A stretch of 64,000 nt of DNA from Eonycteris spelaea (GCA_003508835.1 PUFA01000211.1:1798001-1862000), one strand, 5' to 3'; counted from the stretch's first letter, positions 23,241 to 35,244 are shown. Translations and numbers: made by a program. The notes: generated from the sequence alone by a model not told the origin.

Positions 23241-23639
23241 GCAAGCAGGAAAAGCCTTAAAAATAAGTATAATAATATGTTCAAAGTATTCAAAAGGTCA
23301 ATTATGTTTATGAGAAAGAAATAACAAAAATTCTTGGAAATTAAAAGCAGTTTACCTTCTTTGACCACGAATTTTTGCTGCTGCCCCTGGTGTCAGTTGG
23401 GCACTCATTTGTTGCATATCACTTTCTTTTGTGAAGGAGCAGCTAAGGAGATACTGGTGCACACCCTGGAAACGAAAGACCCAAGGAAGGTGTTAAAAGG
23501 CAGAGTGGTCTTTTCAAAGTGAAATCTCATTGCATTAACACCCATTTAATGATTTCCTAATACCCTGAAGATGAAAAGAAAATTGGTAACATGGGCTTTA
23601 AGGGGTTGCATAAACCAGCATCTCTCTTCATTTTAGCTT
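23241..23639. other. Unassigned DNA
   Basis: About 400 bases with no recognisable repeat or coding signature. Confidence 0.45.
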
Positions 23640-23990
23640 ACCCTGTGCTCCTCTCATTGTCTCTGCACCATTGTCCACCTTTTACACTCCTTCTTGGGCT
23701 TCTTTGTGTTGTGTCTTTTGTCTGAAACACATTTCTTCCCTGTCTTCAGTGAAATGCTTCAGACTTCAGATCTGTCATACTTAAGAAAAAAGTTACCTAA
23801 CCTCCATACTTGGGTCAAATCTTCCTTTATTTCCTCCTGTGCAAATACTTTTGGAACATTTATTAAAGTTTCACTTTTTCATTCATTTATTTGACTATAA
23901 ACTCCAGAGGTCAGATATCGAGTCTGTTTTTGATCACCATTATATCCTAGCATTCACTATGGTACCTAGATATTTGCTGAATGGAGAAAT
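23640..23990 (+). repeat. L2 fragment
   Basis: The T/C-rich start and the end phrases 'actataaactccagaggtc' and 'ggtacctagatatttgctg' follow the order of the mammalian L2 3' end. Strongly diverged. Confidence 0.6.
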
Positions 23991-24074
23991 AACATTCCAA
24001 ATTCCTGTAAAAATAAAATAGTCTATACATTCTCAGAGTTAAAATATCCCAGGATTCTACATGTTTCTTAAGTT

Positions 24075-25257
24075 AAAAAAAAAATAGTTTTATCGAGACA
24101 TAATTCATACAAAATACAATTTACCCATTTAAAGCATACAATTCAATGTTTCTTTGTGTATCTCACAAAATTGTGTAAATATCATAAAAATCTAACTTTA
24201 GATTATTTTTGTCCCTTTAAAAGAAAATCTATATCCATTAGCAGTCATTCACAATTGTTCCCTCCTTGCCTCAGTCCTAAACAACCATTAATGTACGTTA
24301 GGTCTCCATAGATTTGCCTATTCCAATACTTCATATAAATGGAATCATATATATGTGAACTTTGGGAAATGCTTCTTTTCTTAGCATAATGTTTTCAAGG
24401 TCCACACAGACTGCAGCATGTGTCAGTACTTATTTACTCAAATAATATTCTATGTTATGCACATAGTATATTTGTTTATTAATCAGTTGATAGACATTTC
24501 AGTTATTTTCACTTTGGGGCTATTAACATCTGTGTTTAAGTTTTTGTGTGGACATACATTTTCAGTTCTCATAGGTATATACCTAGGAGCAGAATTGTTG
24601 GGTCATATGGTAACTCTGTTTACCTCTTTGAGAAATTGCCAAAAACCATTGCACCATTTTATTACCACTAGTAGTATGCAAAGGTTCCAATGTCTTCACA
24701 TGTTACAACATTGTTATTGAATGTTTTTGATTATATCCATCCTAGTGATTGTGAAGTGATACCTTACTGTGGTTTTGATTGGTATTTCTCTAATGACTAG
24801 TGCTGTTGAGCATCTTTTTCTATGTTTATTGTATATCTCCTTTGGAAAATGACTTCAAATACTTTGAAATTTATTTATTTTTAAATTAAGTTTATTGGGT
24901 AACATTGGTTAATTTTTAAATTGTGTTATTTTGTCTTATTATTGAGTTGTATGAATTCTTTATATTCTAGATACAAGTGTCTTATCTAATGTATGACTTG
25001 TAATATTTTCTCCCTTTCTGTGTTTTTTTTCACTTCCTTGATGACAACATTTGCAGTATAAATTTTCAGATTTTGGTGAATTTCAATTTATCTCTTTTTC
25101 TTTTTATACTTGTATTTTTGGTCAGATATCTAGGTAATGCCTAATGCAAGATTTTAAAGATTTACTCCTATATTTTCTTCAAACTCTTTTATAGTTTAAG
25201 CTCTGATACTTCATTTCATGATTAACTCAGCTCATGTTGAGTTATTTTCTTTAATTG
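24075..25257 (-). mobile_element. Old L1 3' half
   Basis: The 3' end starts at 'tagttttatcgagacataat'. It continues through ORF2 C-terminal landmarks in reverse, such as 'ttgttgggtcatatggtaac' and 'gattgtgaagtgatacctta'. The element is heavily decayed and is interrupted near 24870 by a very short L1 insertion. A younger L1 overruns it at 25258. Confidence 0.8.
24870..24912 (-). mobile_element. Very short L1 insertion (3' end only)
   Basis: About 43 bases of the young L1 3' end (ttaagtttattgggtaacat) sit inside the older L1, whose sequence continues on both sides. This is an extreme 5'-truncated retrotransposition. Confidence 0.75.
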
Positions 25258-25721
25258 TTCAACTACCATTGACAATCAATATTATTTTATATTAGTTTTA
25301 GGTGTACAGCACAGTTGTTAGACATTTGTATAATTTACACAGTGATCACCCCAATAAATCTAGTACCTATGTGGCATCATACATAGTTATTAAAATATTA
25401 TTGACTATATTGCCTCTGCTGTTCTTTACAGCCCCATGACTTATAACTGCCAATTTGTACTCATTGATCCCTTCACCTTTTCTGTTCATTCCCCAACCCC
25501 ACTCCCATCTGACAACCATCAGTTTGTTCTTTGAATCTATGAATCTGTTTCCATTTTGTTTGTTTTTTACTTTGTTCTTTAGATTCCACATATAAGTGAA
25601 ACCTATGGTTTTTGTCTTTCTCTGTCTGATTTATCTCACTTAGCACCCTCTAGGTCTGTTCATGTTGTCACAAGTGGCAAGGTTTTATTCTTTTTTAAAG
25701 ACTGAGTAATATTCACTGTAC

Positions 25722-25755
25722 GTGTGTGTGTGTGTGTGTGTGTGTGTTTGTGTGT
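25722..25755 (+). repeat. (TG)n microsatellite
   Basis: A pure TG run of about 26 bases with a short impure extension, inside the minus-strand L1. Confidence 0.9.
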
Positions 25756-26734
25756 CTTCTTTATCCTCTTCTTTATCCAAATATCGATGGGCACTTAGAT
25801 TTCTTCTATACCTTGGATATTGTAAATACTGCTACAATGAACATAGGGATGCATATTTCTTTTCAAATCAGTGTTTTGGATTTTTTCAGATAATACCCAC
25901 AAGTGGAATTGCTAGGTCATATGGTAGTTCTATTTTAAATTTTTTAAAGAAACTTCATACTGTTTTCCATAGTGGCTGCACCAATTTGCAATACCACCAA
26001 CAGTGCATGAGTGTTCCCTTTTCTCCACATCCTTGCCAACACTTGTTGATTTATCAATGATGGCCATTCTGACAGGTGTGAGGTGATATCTTATTGTGGT
26101 TTTAATTTGCATTTCTCTGATGATTTAGTGATGTTGAACATCTTTTTATATGTCTACGGGCAATCTGTATGTTCTCTCAGGTCTGCTGCCCATTTTTTAA
26201 TTGGATCATTTACTTTTTAGTTCTTAAGTTGTATGTTTTTTTAATGAATTGTTTTATATTAACATCTTATTGGATTTATCATTGGCAAATATCTTCTCCC
26301 ATTCAATAGGTTGTCTTTTCATTTTGTTGATGATTTTCTTTGCTGAGCTAAACTTATTAGTTTAATGTAGTCCTATTTGTTTAATTTTTCTTTTGTTTCC
26401 CTTGCCCAAGGAAATAAATAAAAAATAAATATTACAAAGAACAATGTCAAGAGAGTTTACTACCTATCTTTCCTTCGAGGAGTTTTATGGTTTTGGGTCT
26501 TCCATTTAAGTCTTTAATCCACTTTGAGTTGATTCTTGAATATGGTGAAAGAAGGTGATTTAGTTTCATTTTTTTGCATGTATCCGTCCAGTTTTCCCAA
26601 AAGCATTTATTGAATAGATTATCTTTACCCCATTGTATATTTTTACCTCCTTTGTCATAGTTAATTGACCATCGAGGCATGGGTTTATTTCTGGACTCTC
26701 TATTCTGTTTCATTGATCTATGTGTCTGCTTTTT

Positions 26735-29174
26735 CCCCATCTTTATTGAAATATAATAGACAATTACTTGCTTGAATTTACATTGTACAATTCAATTAGT
26801 TTTTTTTCAATTAATAGTTGTCATACAATAATATACCAGTTTCAGTTGTTAGCAGTGATCAGAGATCCACATAACTTGCAAAGTGATCACCCCACTAAAT
26901 CTAGTACCCCCCTTCCCCTTTACATCTTTTTACATTATTAACCATCTGCCCTATGGTACACTCTACATCCCCATGTCTATTCTACAACTATCCATTTGTA
27001 TCTCTTAATCCCTTTGTCTTCCTCCCCCAAGTCCCCTCCAATCTAGTATACTTCTAAATATTCTCTGTATCTATGAGTTTATTTCTGCTTTTATTGTTGT
27101 TGATTTTGTTCTTTAGATTCTACATGTATGTGAAATCATGATATATTTGTCTTTTTCTATCTGACCCATTTCATTCAGTGCAATACCCTCTAGGTCTATC
27201 AAGGCATATATTTTCCCATCTCCTTCCTTTTATTCTGTGTGTGTCTTTTAATCTGAAGTGAATTTCTTATAGGCAGCATATGTAGGGATCTTTTCTTACC
27301 CATTCAACCACTCTGTCGTTTGGCTGGAGCACTTAATTCTTTCCATTTGCAGTACTTGTTGATAGGAATGTAGTTCTTACTATTTTTTATTCTGGTTTTT
27401 GATATATGTTTTTTTTTTCTCCTTAAAGAAGTCCTTCCAACATTTCCTGTAATACTGGCTTGGTGATGATATATCCCTTTAGTTTATTTTTGTCTGGGAA
27501 GCCCTTTATCTGTCCTTCAACTCTAAATGATAGCTTTGCTGGATAAAGTATTCTTGACTGTAGATCCTAGGTTTTCATCACATTGAGTATTTTGTGTCAA
27601 ACCCTTCTGTCCTACACAGGTTCTTTTGAGAAATCAGCTGCCAGTCTTATGGGTGCTCCCTTGTAGGTAACTAACTGTTATTTTCTTGCCACTTTTAAGA
27701 TTTTCTCTTTGTATGTAATCTTTGGCATTTTAATTATGATGTGTCTTGGTGTGGGCTTCTTTGGGTTCCTGATTTTGAGGACTCTCTGAGCTTCCTGGTG
27801 TTTTATGTCTATTTCCTTCACCAGAGTAGGAAAGTTTTTCATCATTATTTCTTCAAAAATCTCTTCAACATTTTGTTTTACTTCAAGTACCCCTATAACA
27901 CAAATATTTTAACATTTGATAGTGTCCCATTGGCTCCTTAAATTATTGTTATAGTCCTGACTTCTTTTTTCTTGCCATTCTGATTGAGTGTCCTTGGCTT
28001 TCTCATCCTCTATATGTCATTTTATCCTCTTCTTTATTCACTTTGTTTATTCCATTTAATATACTTCTCATCTCAGATAATGTGTTCTGAGTTCAGTTTC
28101 TGAACAGTTCCTTTTATAGTTTCCATTTCGTTTTTATGTGTGTTTTTTTTAATCTCTTTGTAAAGTTCTCACTGAATTCCACTACACTTCCCATAAGTTC
28201 ATTGAGCATCTTTATAACTAGTGTTTTGAACTCTGCATCTGGTAGATTGCTTGACTCTGTTATTTCTGGATCTCTGTTCTCTTATATGGTTTCTGCTTCT
28301 TTGTCTTCCCATTTTGTTGCCTTTCTGTGTCTGTTTGTATGTACTAGCAAAGCTCTTAACTCTCCCAGTTTCATTAGTGTGGCTTTCTGTGGTAGGTGTC
28401 CCATGGCACAGTCCTGAGAGGGGTTCAGCTGCAGGCCAAATTTAGCTCCAGCCTTGGCCTCTTCAGGGCCATGTGTTAAGATTCAGCAAGCAATCCACAG
28501 ATGCTGTGCTTATAGTTGCCTCAAAAGGCCACACCAGAAACTGAGGCCAGTTACCACCAATGTGAGTCTAGGAGCTGCTTAGCAAAGACACCTAACTTGC
28601 TGAGCATTCAATGTGCCTTGGGTGGGGCCACGAGTTGGGGGAGTAGAGTTTCAGGGTATGCTCTGGGCAGAGCAAACTTGTTATCCGGTTTGATGACATC
28701 TTCACTATGGCAGTGCTGGGTCTGCGAACTGGGAGGTGGGAGGGCTCAACAGGGAACAATGGATACTACTGGCACTTCTGTGCAGAGTGAGTCTCGTCTT
28801 GGCCCTCACTCTGACAACTCAGTGTCCCCCTATAAGTCCCTGCGCAGCTGAACCAGCACTGGTGCTCAGAGCAAGCAGGTCCATCCCCACAACAGTCCGC
28901 CTGCAGACAGGGCCCCTCTAAGAGGCGTCTGCAACTGCCGCAGCCTCCATTCCACTCAGCCGCCCAGGACCAGGCAGCCTCACGTCCTTTCCTTGTCCCA
29001 CATCTGCTATTGCAGGATGATTTCTTAGATTTCTCCCTAGTTGTATGGCTTATTCATCTAGACCCCAGGCGACCTTCTTTGCTGTTTGGTCCTCGTTTCT
29101 ATCACAGCCCCCAATTTGGTTGCCAGAGGAATGAACAGAGACTCCATCATTTATGCTATTTTTCCTCCCTCCTA
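26735..29174 (-). mobile_element. HAL1-like L1 derivative, copy C
   Basis: It has the same architecture as copies A and B: on the minus strand a 5' UTR from about 29172, ORF1 (about 28270-27400), a short ORF2 start with CTGCCTATAAG (near 27280), the same jump to 'gacctagagggtattg' (near 27190), the 3' UTR and the second tail module seen in copy A. It lies inside an L1 of the same orientation. The target duplication is imperfect: tatgtgtctgctttt (26719-26733) and tatgtctgttttta (29175-29188). Length is about 2.44 kb. Confidence 0.87.
27400..28270 (-). pseudogene. L1 ORF1 remnant of HAL1-like copy C
   Basis: Reverse-strand landmarks match copy A: the N-terminal coiled-coil start near 28230 and the C-terminal domain around 27680-27760. 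Frames are broken by frameshifts and stops. It would once have encoded the L1 RNA-binding protein. As in copies A and B it is the only coding block of any size in the element. Confidence 0.8.
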
Positions 29175-29689
29175 TATGTCTGTTTTTATGTCGGTACCAT
29201 GCTGTTTTGATTACTATAACCTTGTAGTATAGTTTGATATCAGCTAGCATAATGCTCCAACTTTGTTCTTCTTTCTCAAGATTGCTATGTCTATACAGAG
29301 TCTTTGCAATTCCATATTAATATTTGGATTATTTGTTCTAGTTCTGTGAAAAAAATGCCATTAACATTTTTATAGGCTTTACAGTGAATCTATAGGTTGC
29401 ATTGGGTAGTTTGAACTTTTTCCTATCCATGAGCATTGTATATGCTTTCGCTTATTGTCATTTGATCTCTTCTTTATTCACCTCCCCAGCAGGTAGGGCT
29501 TCCAACATAAAAATTGACCATTTGATTCTAAAATTTATATTCACTATGAAACATTGGAGATCTTGCTTCCAAGCAATTGTTGTCAGTTTTGACTCAAAAA
29601 AACTCTTATAAAAATTTTTTAAAATAAAATATATATAAAATGAAAGGGGCCAATAAAAGCCAAGACATTTATAAAGAACGACTAAATAT

Positions 29690-30640
29690 GAAACTACTCT
29701 ATAGACAAAAAGGCAATAGAAGTCTACAGGAATTATAGGAATATTGAAAAAAAATTAGAAACTAGACCAGGAGAAAAGATCAGAGCCTCCAAACTGACCT
29801 ACACATATGTGGACATGTTACTTATGACAAAGAAAGTACTGCAGCTTATTGACAAAAATACATTCAAGATCATTTAGATAGCCATATGTACAGAAGCAAA
29901 TCTTGAAACCTATCTTAACCATCCACAAAATGAATTACAGAAGTAACTTTAAATGTGAATTTAAAAAAAATGCTTTCATAAGATAATTTATTTTTATAAT
30001 GTTGATGTAGAGAAAGATTTCTGAAACAGATCACAAAAAGCACTAGCTATAAAGTAAAGGTTGGTAAATTGGATGACATTCAAATTAAGCATTTCTGTTT
30101 ATTAGAAGACATCATTAGAAAGCGAACAGGAAAGTCCCAGAGTGGGAACAGATTATGCAACATATAAAACTGACAGAGGGCTCACATTCAGACTATATAA
30201 AGAATTCATACACATCAATAAAAAAAAAGACAATCTAATAGAAAAATAGATAGATGACCCAAACAGGTAATTTATGAAGTAAAATATTCAGATGGTGTTG
30301 TTTCATAAATAACCATTTAAATGAAAATTAAAAGTTGATTGAGATACCACTACACATCTCCAGAACAGTTAAATTAAAAGACTGACAATACTAAGTACTG
30401 GCGAGGATGCAGAGCAATGAGAACTCTCATTTACAGCTGGAGGGAGCATACTGTGTTTGGCAATATATACTAAATATAAAATTCAGCATATGCTAAAACC
30501 CAGATATTTCACTCCTAGGGTAACAGAATACATGCACATATGCATCAAAAGAGATTTTAAAAATATGTGTAGCATCATTATTTGTAATAGATTAAAAAAA
30601 AAAAACTTAAACATCCAAATGAGACTCCTGATTACCAGCT
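29690..30640 (+). mobile_element. Old L1: ORF2 C-terminus
   Basis: Decayed plus-strand ORF2 landmarks are visible in order: 'gacattcaaattaagcattt', 'gagataccactacacatctc', 'actggcgaggatgcagagca' and 'cactcctagggtaacagaat'. No reading frame persists. Confidence 0.75.
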
Positions 30641-30689
30641 TAGAAGTTATCACATCTATCCTCACAAGAATAAAAAGCGGTAAAAACTA

Positions 30690-31435
30690 AAAATTAACAA
30701 CTCTTTTTTTGGAGATATAATTAATGTATAATTGATGTATAACATTGTGTAAGTGTAAGGTATATAACATGTAGATTTGATACATTTATATATTATAATG
30801 TGATATAATATATTATATATTATAATATGATTATCACCATAGTGTTAGCTAATGCCTCTTTTATATCACATAATTATTGTTTCTTTTTTTTGTGGTGAGA
30901 ACATTTAAAAATTTAGTCTCTTAGTAACTTTTGAAATATATAATACAGTATTGACTATAATCACTATACTGTATATTTAGATCTTCAAATTTATTCATCT
31001 TCTAGTTGCAAGTTTGTACCATGAAACAACATCTCTTCAATTCTCCCATTCCAAGTCCTGGCAATCATCTTTTTACACTGTTTTTATGAGTCTGGCTCTT
31101 TTAGATTTCACATAAAAGTGACATCATATGGTATTTGTCTTTGTCTGATGTGTCACAATTTTTGATTTGCATATGTTTGAACTATTCCTTTCATCCTGCT
31201 TGAATCACAGTGTATGATTCCTTTAATGTGTTGGTGAATTCAGTTTGCTAATAATTTGCTGAGAAATTTTGCATCTGTATTCATTGGGAATATTGGTCTA
31301 TAATTTTCTTATAATCTCCTTATCTGGCTTTGGTATCAGGGTAATGCTGACCTCATAAATGATTTTGGAAGTGTGCCTTCCTCTTAAATTTTTTTGGAAA
31401 AGTTTAGAAGAATTGGTGTTAACTTTTTAAAAAAA
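30690..31435 (-). mobile_element. Old L1: 3' end joined to ORF2 middle
   Basis: The 3' end ('gagatataattaatgtataa') is at 30712, and the 3' UTR runs to about 31150. It then passes directly to an RT-region stretch near 31190-31400 ('aaattttgcatctgtattca', 'tatctggctttggtatcagg'). A large internal deletion therefore separates the two parts. An AT-rich stretch lies at 30770-30830. Confidence 0.75.
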
Positions 31436-31633
31436 TAACAATAACAGGGAGAGTTTACTTGCAAGCTTCAAATCTTATTTAAGAAGTTTCTAGTAAAACC
31501 CAGAGACAATTGGGAAGAAAAAAATAAGTACAGGGAGGAAATTTTAGCCTCTAACATCTGCAGTCACATCAAAGAGTAAACACAATATAACTTAAAGCCA
31601 GACATATAAAACCTTTCATTAAAAGCATACTTG

Positions 31634-31924
31634 TGGGGTGGTTCCATAGAGTAGTGGTTACCACATCTTCTTTACATGCAGAAGGTCCTGGGTTCGAGTT
31701 CCAGCAGAGCCATGACCCATACATACCCTGGGTGCGCCAGGCCCTGGTTGTGCTAGAACTCCTGGGTGTGCCAGGCCCCGGGTATGTGCCACAAGCACAT
31801 TGGAGGAGATGTCCCGCCTTCAGAGATCCAGTTCTTAAGGGGAGATGGCAACATCGTAGGTCAGGGGTGGAAGTAGGGGAGGGGGAATTAGAATAAATAA
31901 ATATATAAATAAAAATAATCTTTA
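31634..31924 (+). mobile_element. tRNA-Val-derived SINE with intact target duplication
   Basis: The 5' head resembles a tRNA-Val gene over about 75 bases. The A box region (tagagtagtggttacc) is at 31650-31665 and the B box (gggttcgagttcc) at 31690-31702. A unique GC-rich body of about 170 bases and an A/T-rich tail (aataaataaatatataaat) follow. The perfect 13-bp direct repeat AAAAGCATACTTG flanks it at 31621-31633 and 31925-31937. Such SINEs are transcribed by RNA polymerase III and mobilised by L1 proteins. I could not assign the family with certainty; a lineage-restricted bat SINE is a possibility. Confidence 0.9.
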
Positions 31925-31939
31925 AAAAGCATACTTGCT

Positions 31940-32870
31940 TCAGTCCTTTTACCTAGTGCAATATGTTCATTTTCAACAAAAATTACAAAGCATGCTAAAA
32001 ATGGAGAAACATAGCCTCTATGAGATAAAGCAAACATCAGAATGAGGCTCAGATATGAGGGAAACTTTGGAATTATCAGACCAGGAATTTAAAATACGTA
32101 TGATTAATATGCTAAGGGCTCTAATGAAAAAAGTAGACAACATGCAAGAACAGATGAGTAATGTAAGCAGAGAGAAGGAAGCTCTAAGAATAAAAAAAAA
32201 TGCTAGGAAAAAAACCCCATCGTAACAGAAATGAAAAATGCCTTTGATGTATTTGTTAATAGCCTGAACATGCCAAGGAAGGAATCAGTGAGCTTGAAGA
32301 TATATCAATAGAAACACCCTGAATTTAAAAAGCAAAGAAAAAAAAAAAAGGGAAAAAAATGGAATAGAATGTTCAAGAAGTTGGCACACTTTTAAAAGGT
32401 ATAACATACACATAATAGGAATACCAAAAGAAGCAAAAAGAGAGAAAGGAACAGAAGTATTTGAAGTAATTATGGCTGAGAATTTTCCTAAATTAATGAT
32501 AAACACCAAATCGGATATCCAGAAACTCAGCAAATACCAAAAAATTGATAGTTATGCATATCATATTCAACTGCAGAGAAAGTAAAGAGAAAGTGAAAAT
32601 CTTGGAAAGAGCCTATAGAGGGAAAAATACCTTATCTTTAGAGGGCCAAAGATAAAAATTATTTTAGACTTCTCTTCAGAAACCAAGAAAGAAAAAACTC
32701 TACCAGCCTAGAATTTTGTATTCAGCAAAATTTTCCTTCAAAATGAAGGAGAAAATAACCACTTTCTAGATTAAAAAAAATGGAGGGAATTTGTCACCAG
32801 CAGATCTACCTATCAAGAAATGTTTAATGAGGTTTTTTTAGAGAAAAAGAAAATTATATATAAAATTGTT
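31940..32870 (+). pseudogene. Old L1 ORF1 fragment
   Basis: The plus strand has an ORF1-like order. First comes 'gaattatcagaccaggaatt' and an A/G-rich coiled-coil region (32100-32300). Then come 'ataggaataccaaaagaagc' and 'gctgagaattttcctaaatt' (C-terminal domain), and 'cctagaattttgtattcagc' near 32705. This differs from the ORF1 of the HAL1-like copies and is probably an older L1 subfamily. Stops in all frames make it non-functional. The SINE at 31634 lies just upstream in what may be its 5' part (31440-31620). Confidence 0.7.
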
Positions 32871-33677
32871 TTCCTCTTCTGAGGTACTGGTCTACACTAC
32901 TAGGTGTGAATAGGGAGAACTCATTCAGCACCCAGCCCTCCATTTATGCTGAATAGTATGACACAGAGCACAATGTATTGTTGGCTTAAAAAGAAATAGA
33001 AGACTTGCTTTCTCAAGCTATAGCTGCAACCTCTACATTTAAAAATACCGAGACGGGTACCTACAGACAAGATGGCAGGCTAGGTAAAAGTGAGGTTAAC
33101 CACCTCCCAAGACCACATTAAAATTACAACTAAACTATAAAACAATGAACTTGGAGAACCACCTAAAGTCTAGCTGATCATAATGCATACATATGAGGAT
33201 ATAAAGAAAAAGCCATATCGAGATAGGTAGGAGAGGTGAGACACAAAACAGCCTGGTCCGTCAACAGCACATGGTAGTTGAGCAATAGGAGGGAGAGCGT
33301 GGCTGCAGAGGCCACCCCACTGAAGGAACAAGTGGTCCTAGTTCCACATAGGAGCTCCCCAGCCCATGGTTCTAGTCCCAGGAAGAGGAGTTCCCACAAA
33401 ATATGACTGTACAAATCAGTGGGGATTGTGGCCATCTGGGTGAGATATAAGGAACCTGGAAACCTAGTGTCTCCTTAAAGGGCCCACACACAGACTCACT
33501 CACCCTCAGACACTCACCTTGGTTTCCGAGGGTGGGTCAGTAATTCAAGAGGTTCAAGAGACATACAGAAAAAAGACTGAGAAGTGTGGCACCAGGGCAA
33601 GGACTGCAGGGACAGTTGCCATTGTCCCTTTGTCAGGCCCACCTCTGGGGCAGGCTAGAGACAGGTGCCATTTTGCC

Positions 33678-34100
33678 TGTTATAATGCAGGAGCACCATA
33701 CCTGGAACTTATACCTGGGTTTGGCTATTCCAGAAAAACCACCAGAAGGACAAGAGGGGTGAGAAATGCCATTTATTAGTCATGAGGCAGGGAAGCTTCA
33801 GCAACGGCTGGTTGGAGCTGCAGAAAGAAGATGCACCTGACCAAGTGAAAACAGATTTTTGTGCCCACAAACAGAGGGAGGGAATATCTCACTGGGGGAG
33901 CAGCCACTTTCTCAGATGGATAGGAGCAAGATGTGCTGCTTGGTTACAGGAGAAGATAACATCCACGGGATCAGTGGAAAACGTCCTTGGGAGTAGTACT
34001 GCTGAAAGCTCTTTGTGTTCTGCTTTCCTTGGCTGCTGGCTGGACAACTATCAGTCTTCTGAGTATGTGGAGGGGCTATGTTCTGGGTCAACTCCACACA
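33678..34100 (-). mobile_element. LTR, family copy 2, inside the L1 5' region
   Basis: It aligns with copies 1 and 3. On the minus strand it begins TGTGTGGAGTTGACCCAG and passes through gactaataaatggc (poly(A) signal) to a CA near 33678. It is the left arm of an inverted pair with copy 3, with the tandem repeats between them. Confidence 0.75.
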
Positions 34101-34137
34101 TGTGTTGAACTAGTCCCCTAAACAGCTAATTTTGAAG

Positions 34138-35220
34138 CTGCATTGGTTGGGCGAGAGTCATGTGCTCCACCCTGTTTCCCTGGGGCCCTGCTCCATCCAG
34201 CCCACAAATTGCCAGCTGCTGGCCTGTTGCCAGGAAGCTGGCCTCACCCTGAGCCTTTTGGGGGGCCAGTATTCAAAGGTAGGCAATGGCTTTGGTTTGT
34301 GTGGTCCACAAGTTTTGGGAGAGACTTGCCGGTGGGCCACGGTTGCCAGCCTGAGCTGCAATGTCTCTTGGGCAGATCGTGGGGTCTGTAGGCCTGAGAC
34401 AGGTGGTGGCTGGCCTCGCTGTGATTTGTGAATTTTTCAGAAGCTCCCAAACTCAGCACTGGAAGCATTTTAAAATCTATATTGGCCCTACAGAATAGGT
34501 TTGCTCCATCCCATGTCTCTCTGAGACCATGCCCTGTTCCATACCACCCCACCCACAAATTACCCAGGCAAGCCTATTGCCAGGCAGCTGGTCCCCACCC
34601 TGTGCTTTCCTTGGGCCATAAATTGGACAGCAAACAGCTCTTATCTCCACAGCCCATGTCTGGCCTGTGCATTTTGGGAGAGAATTTGGTGGTGGGCCAA
34701 TGCCAGCTGAGCTACAAAATCTCTTGGCAGATTTTGGGTGTCTATGGGCTCAAGGCAAATGGTGGCTGGCTTTATTGTGATGTGAAAATTTTGCCAGAGG
34801 CCACAGGCTTAGCACTGGCAACAATTATGAATCTGCATTGGTCTGACAAGATCAGCTAGTTCCACCCCATGTCTCCCTGAAACTCCGTACTACTGAGCCC
34901 ACAAATTACCAGTGGCAAGCTCATTTGTATGCAACTAGCCCCACCTTGTGCTTTCTGGACCACAAAATAGCAAACAACAACTTTCAGCTTGCACGAAAGT
35001 TGTTTTGCATAGCCTGTGCATCCTGGAAGAGACTTAGGTGGTATGCCACAAGCCCCATGCAGAGCTACAGTATTTCTTGAACAGATCTTGGATGTCTGTG
35101 GGCCCGAGGCAGGCAGCAGCTGTCCTTCCTGCAATCTGAGACTTTTGCAGGAAGCCACAGATTCAGCACTGGCATGAAACCTGAATCTGCATTGGACAGG
35201 GGGAATCTGCTCGCTTTACC
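34138..35220 (+). repeat. Three tandem repeats of about 340-355 bp
   Basis: The landmark ctgcattgg (or tatattgg) recurs at 34138, 34478, 34833 and 35188. Each unit contains, in order, a 'cccacaaattaccag'-like block, a 'gcctgtgcattttgggagag'-like block and 'gattcagcactggca'-like wording. Periods are 340, 355 and 355 bases. Units are clearly diverged from each other. Tandem 5' monomers are known in some L1 lineages. The 143-codon frame here is not a gene. Confidence 0.75.
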
Positions 35221-35244
35221 CCAGTGACTCCTTGGGTCCCTGCC

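Larger units (their letters stand above)
25258..29445 (-). mobile_element. 5'-truncated L1 (ORF2 C-terminal half, 3' UTR), split by copy C
   Basis: The L1 3' end with 'caccccaataaatctagtac' is at 25345. ORF2 C-terminal landmarks follow in reverse order to about 26734. The same ORF2 resumes at 29175 with 'ggtaccatgctgttttgatt' and ends near 29445. The gap is HAL1-like copy C. A TG microsatellite lies at 25722-25755. Frames are broken throughout; the clearest remnant is [20 protein letters not shown] at about 26470-26540. Confidence 0.88.

Noticed and set aside
25722..25755. TG run as a regulatory Z-DNA element
   Set aside because: It is a microsatellite in a decayed L1, with no promoter or gene nearby.
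31634..31710. Functional tRNA-Val gene
   Set aside because: The acceptor and anticodon arms are mutated, a SINE body and tail follow, and target duplications show retroposition.
34428..34859. 143-codon open frame as a gene
   Set aside because: It lies within the tandem repeats of the L1 5' region. The neighbouring units do not keep the frame open.
34138..35220. Satellite or CRISPR-like array
   Set aside because: Three diverged ~350-bp units without spacers inside an L1 5' region in mammalian DNA; tandem monomers explain them.
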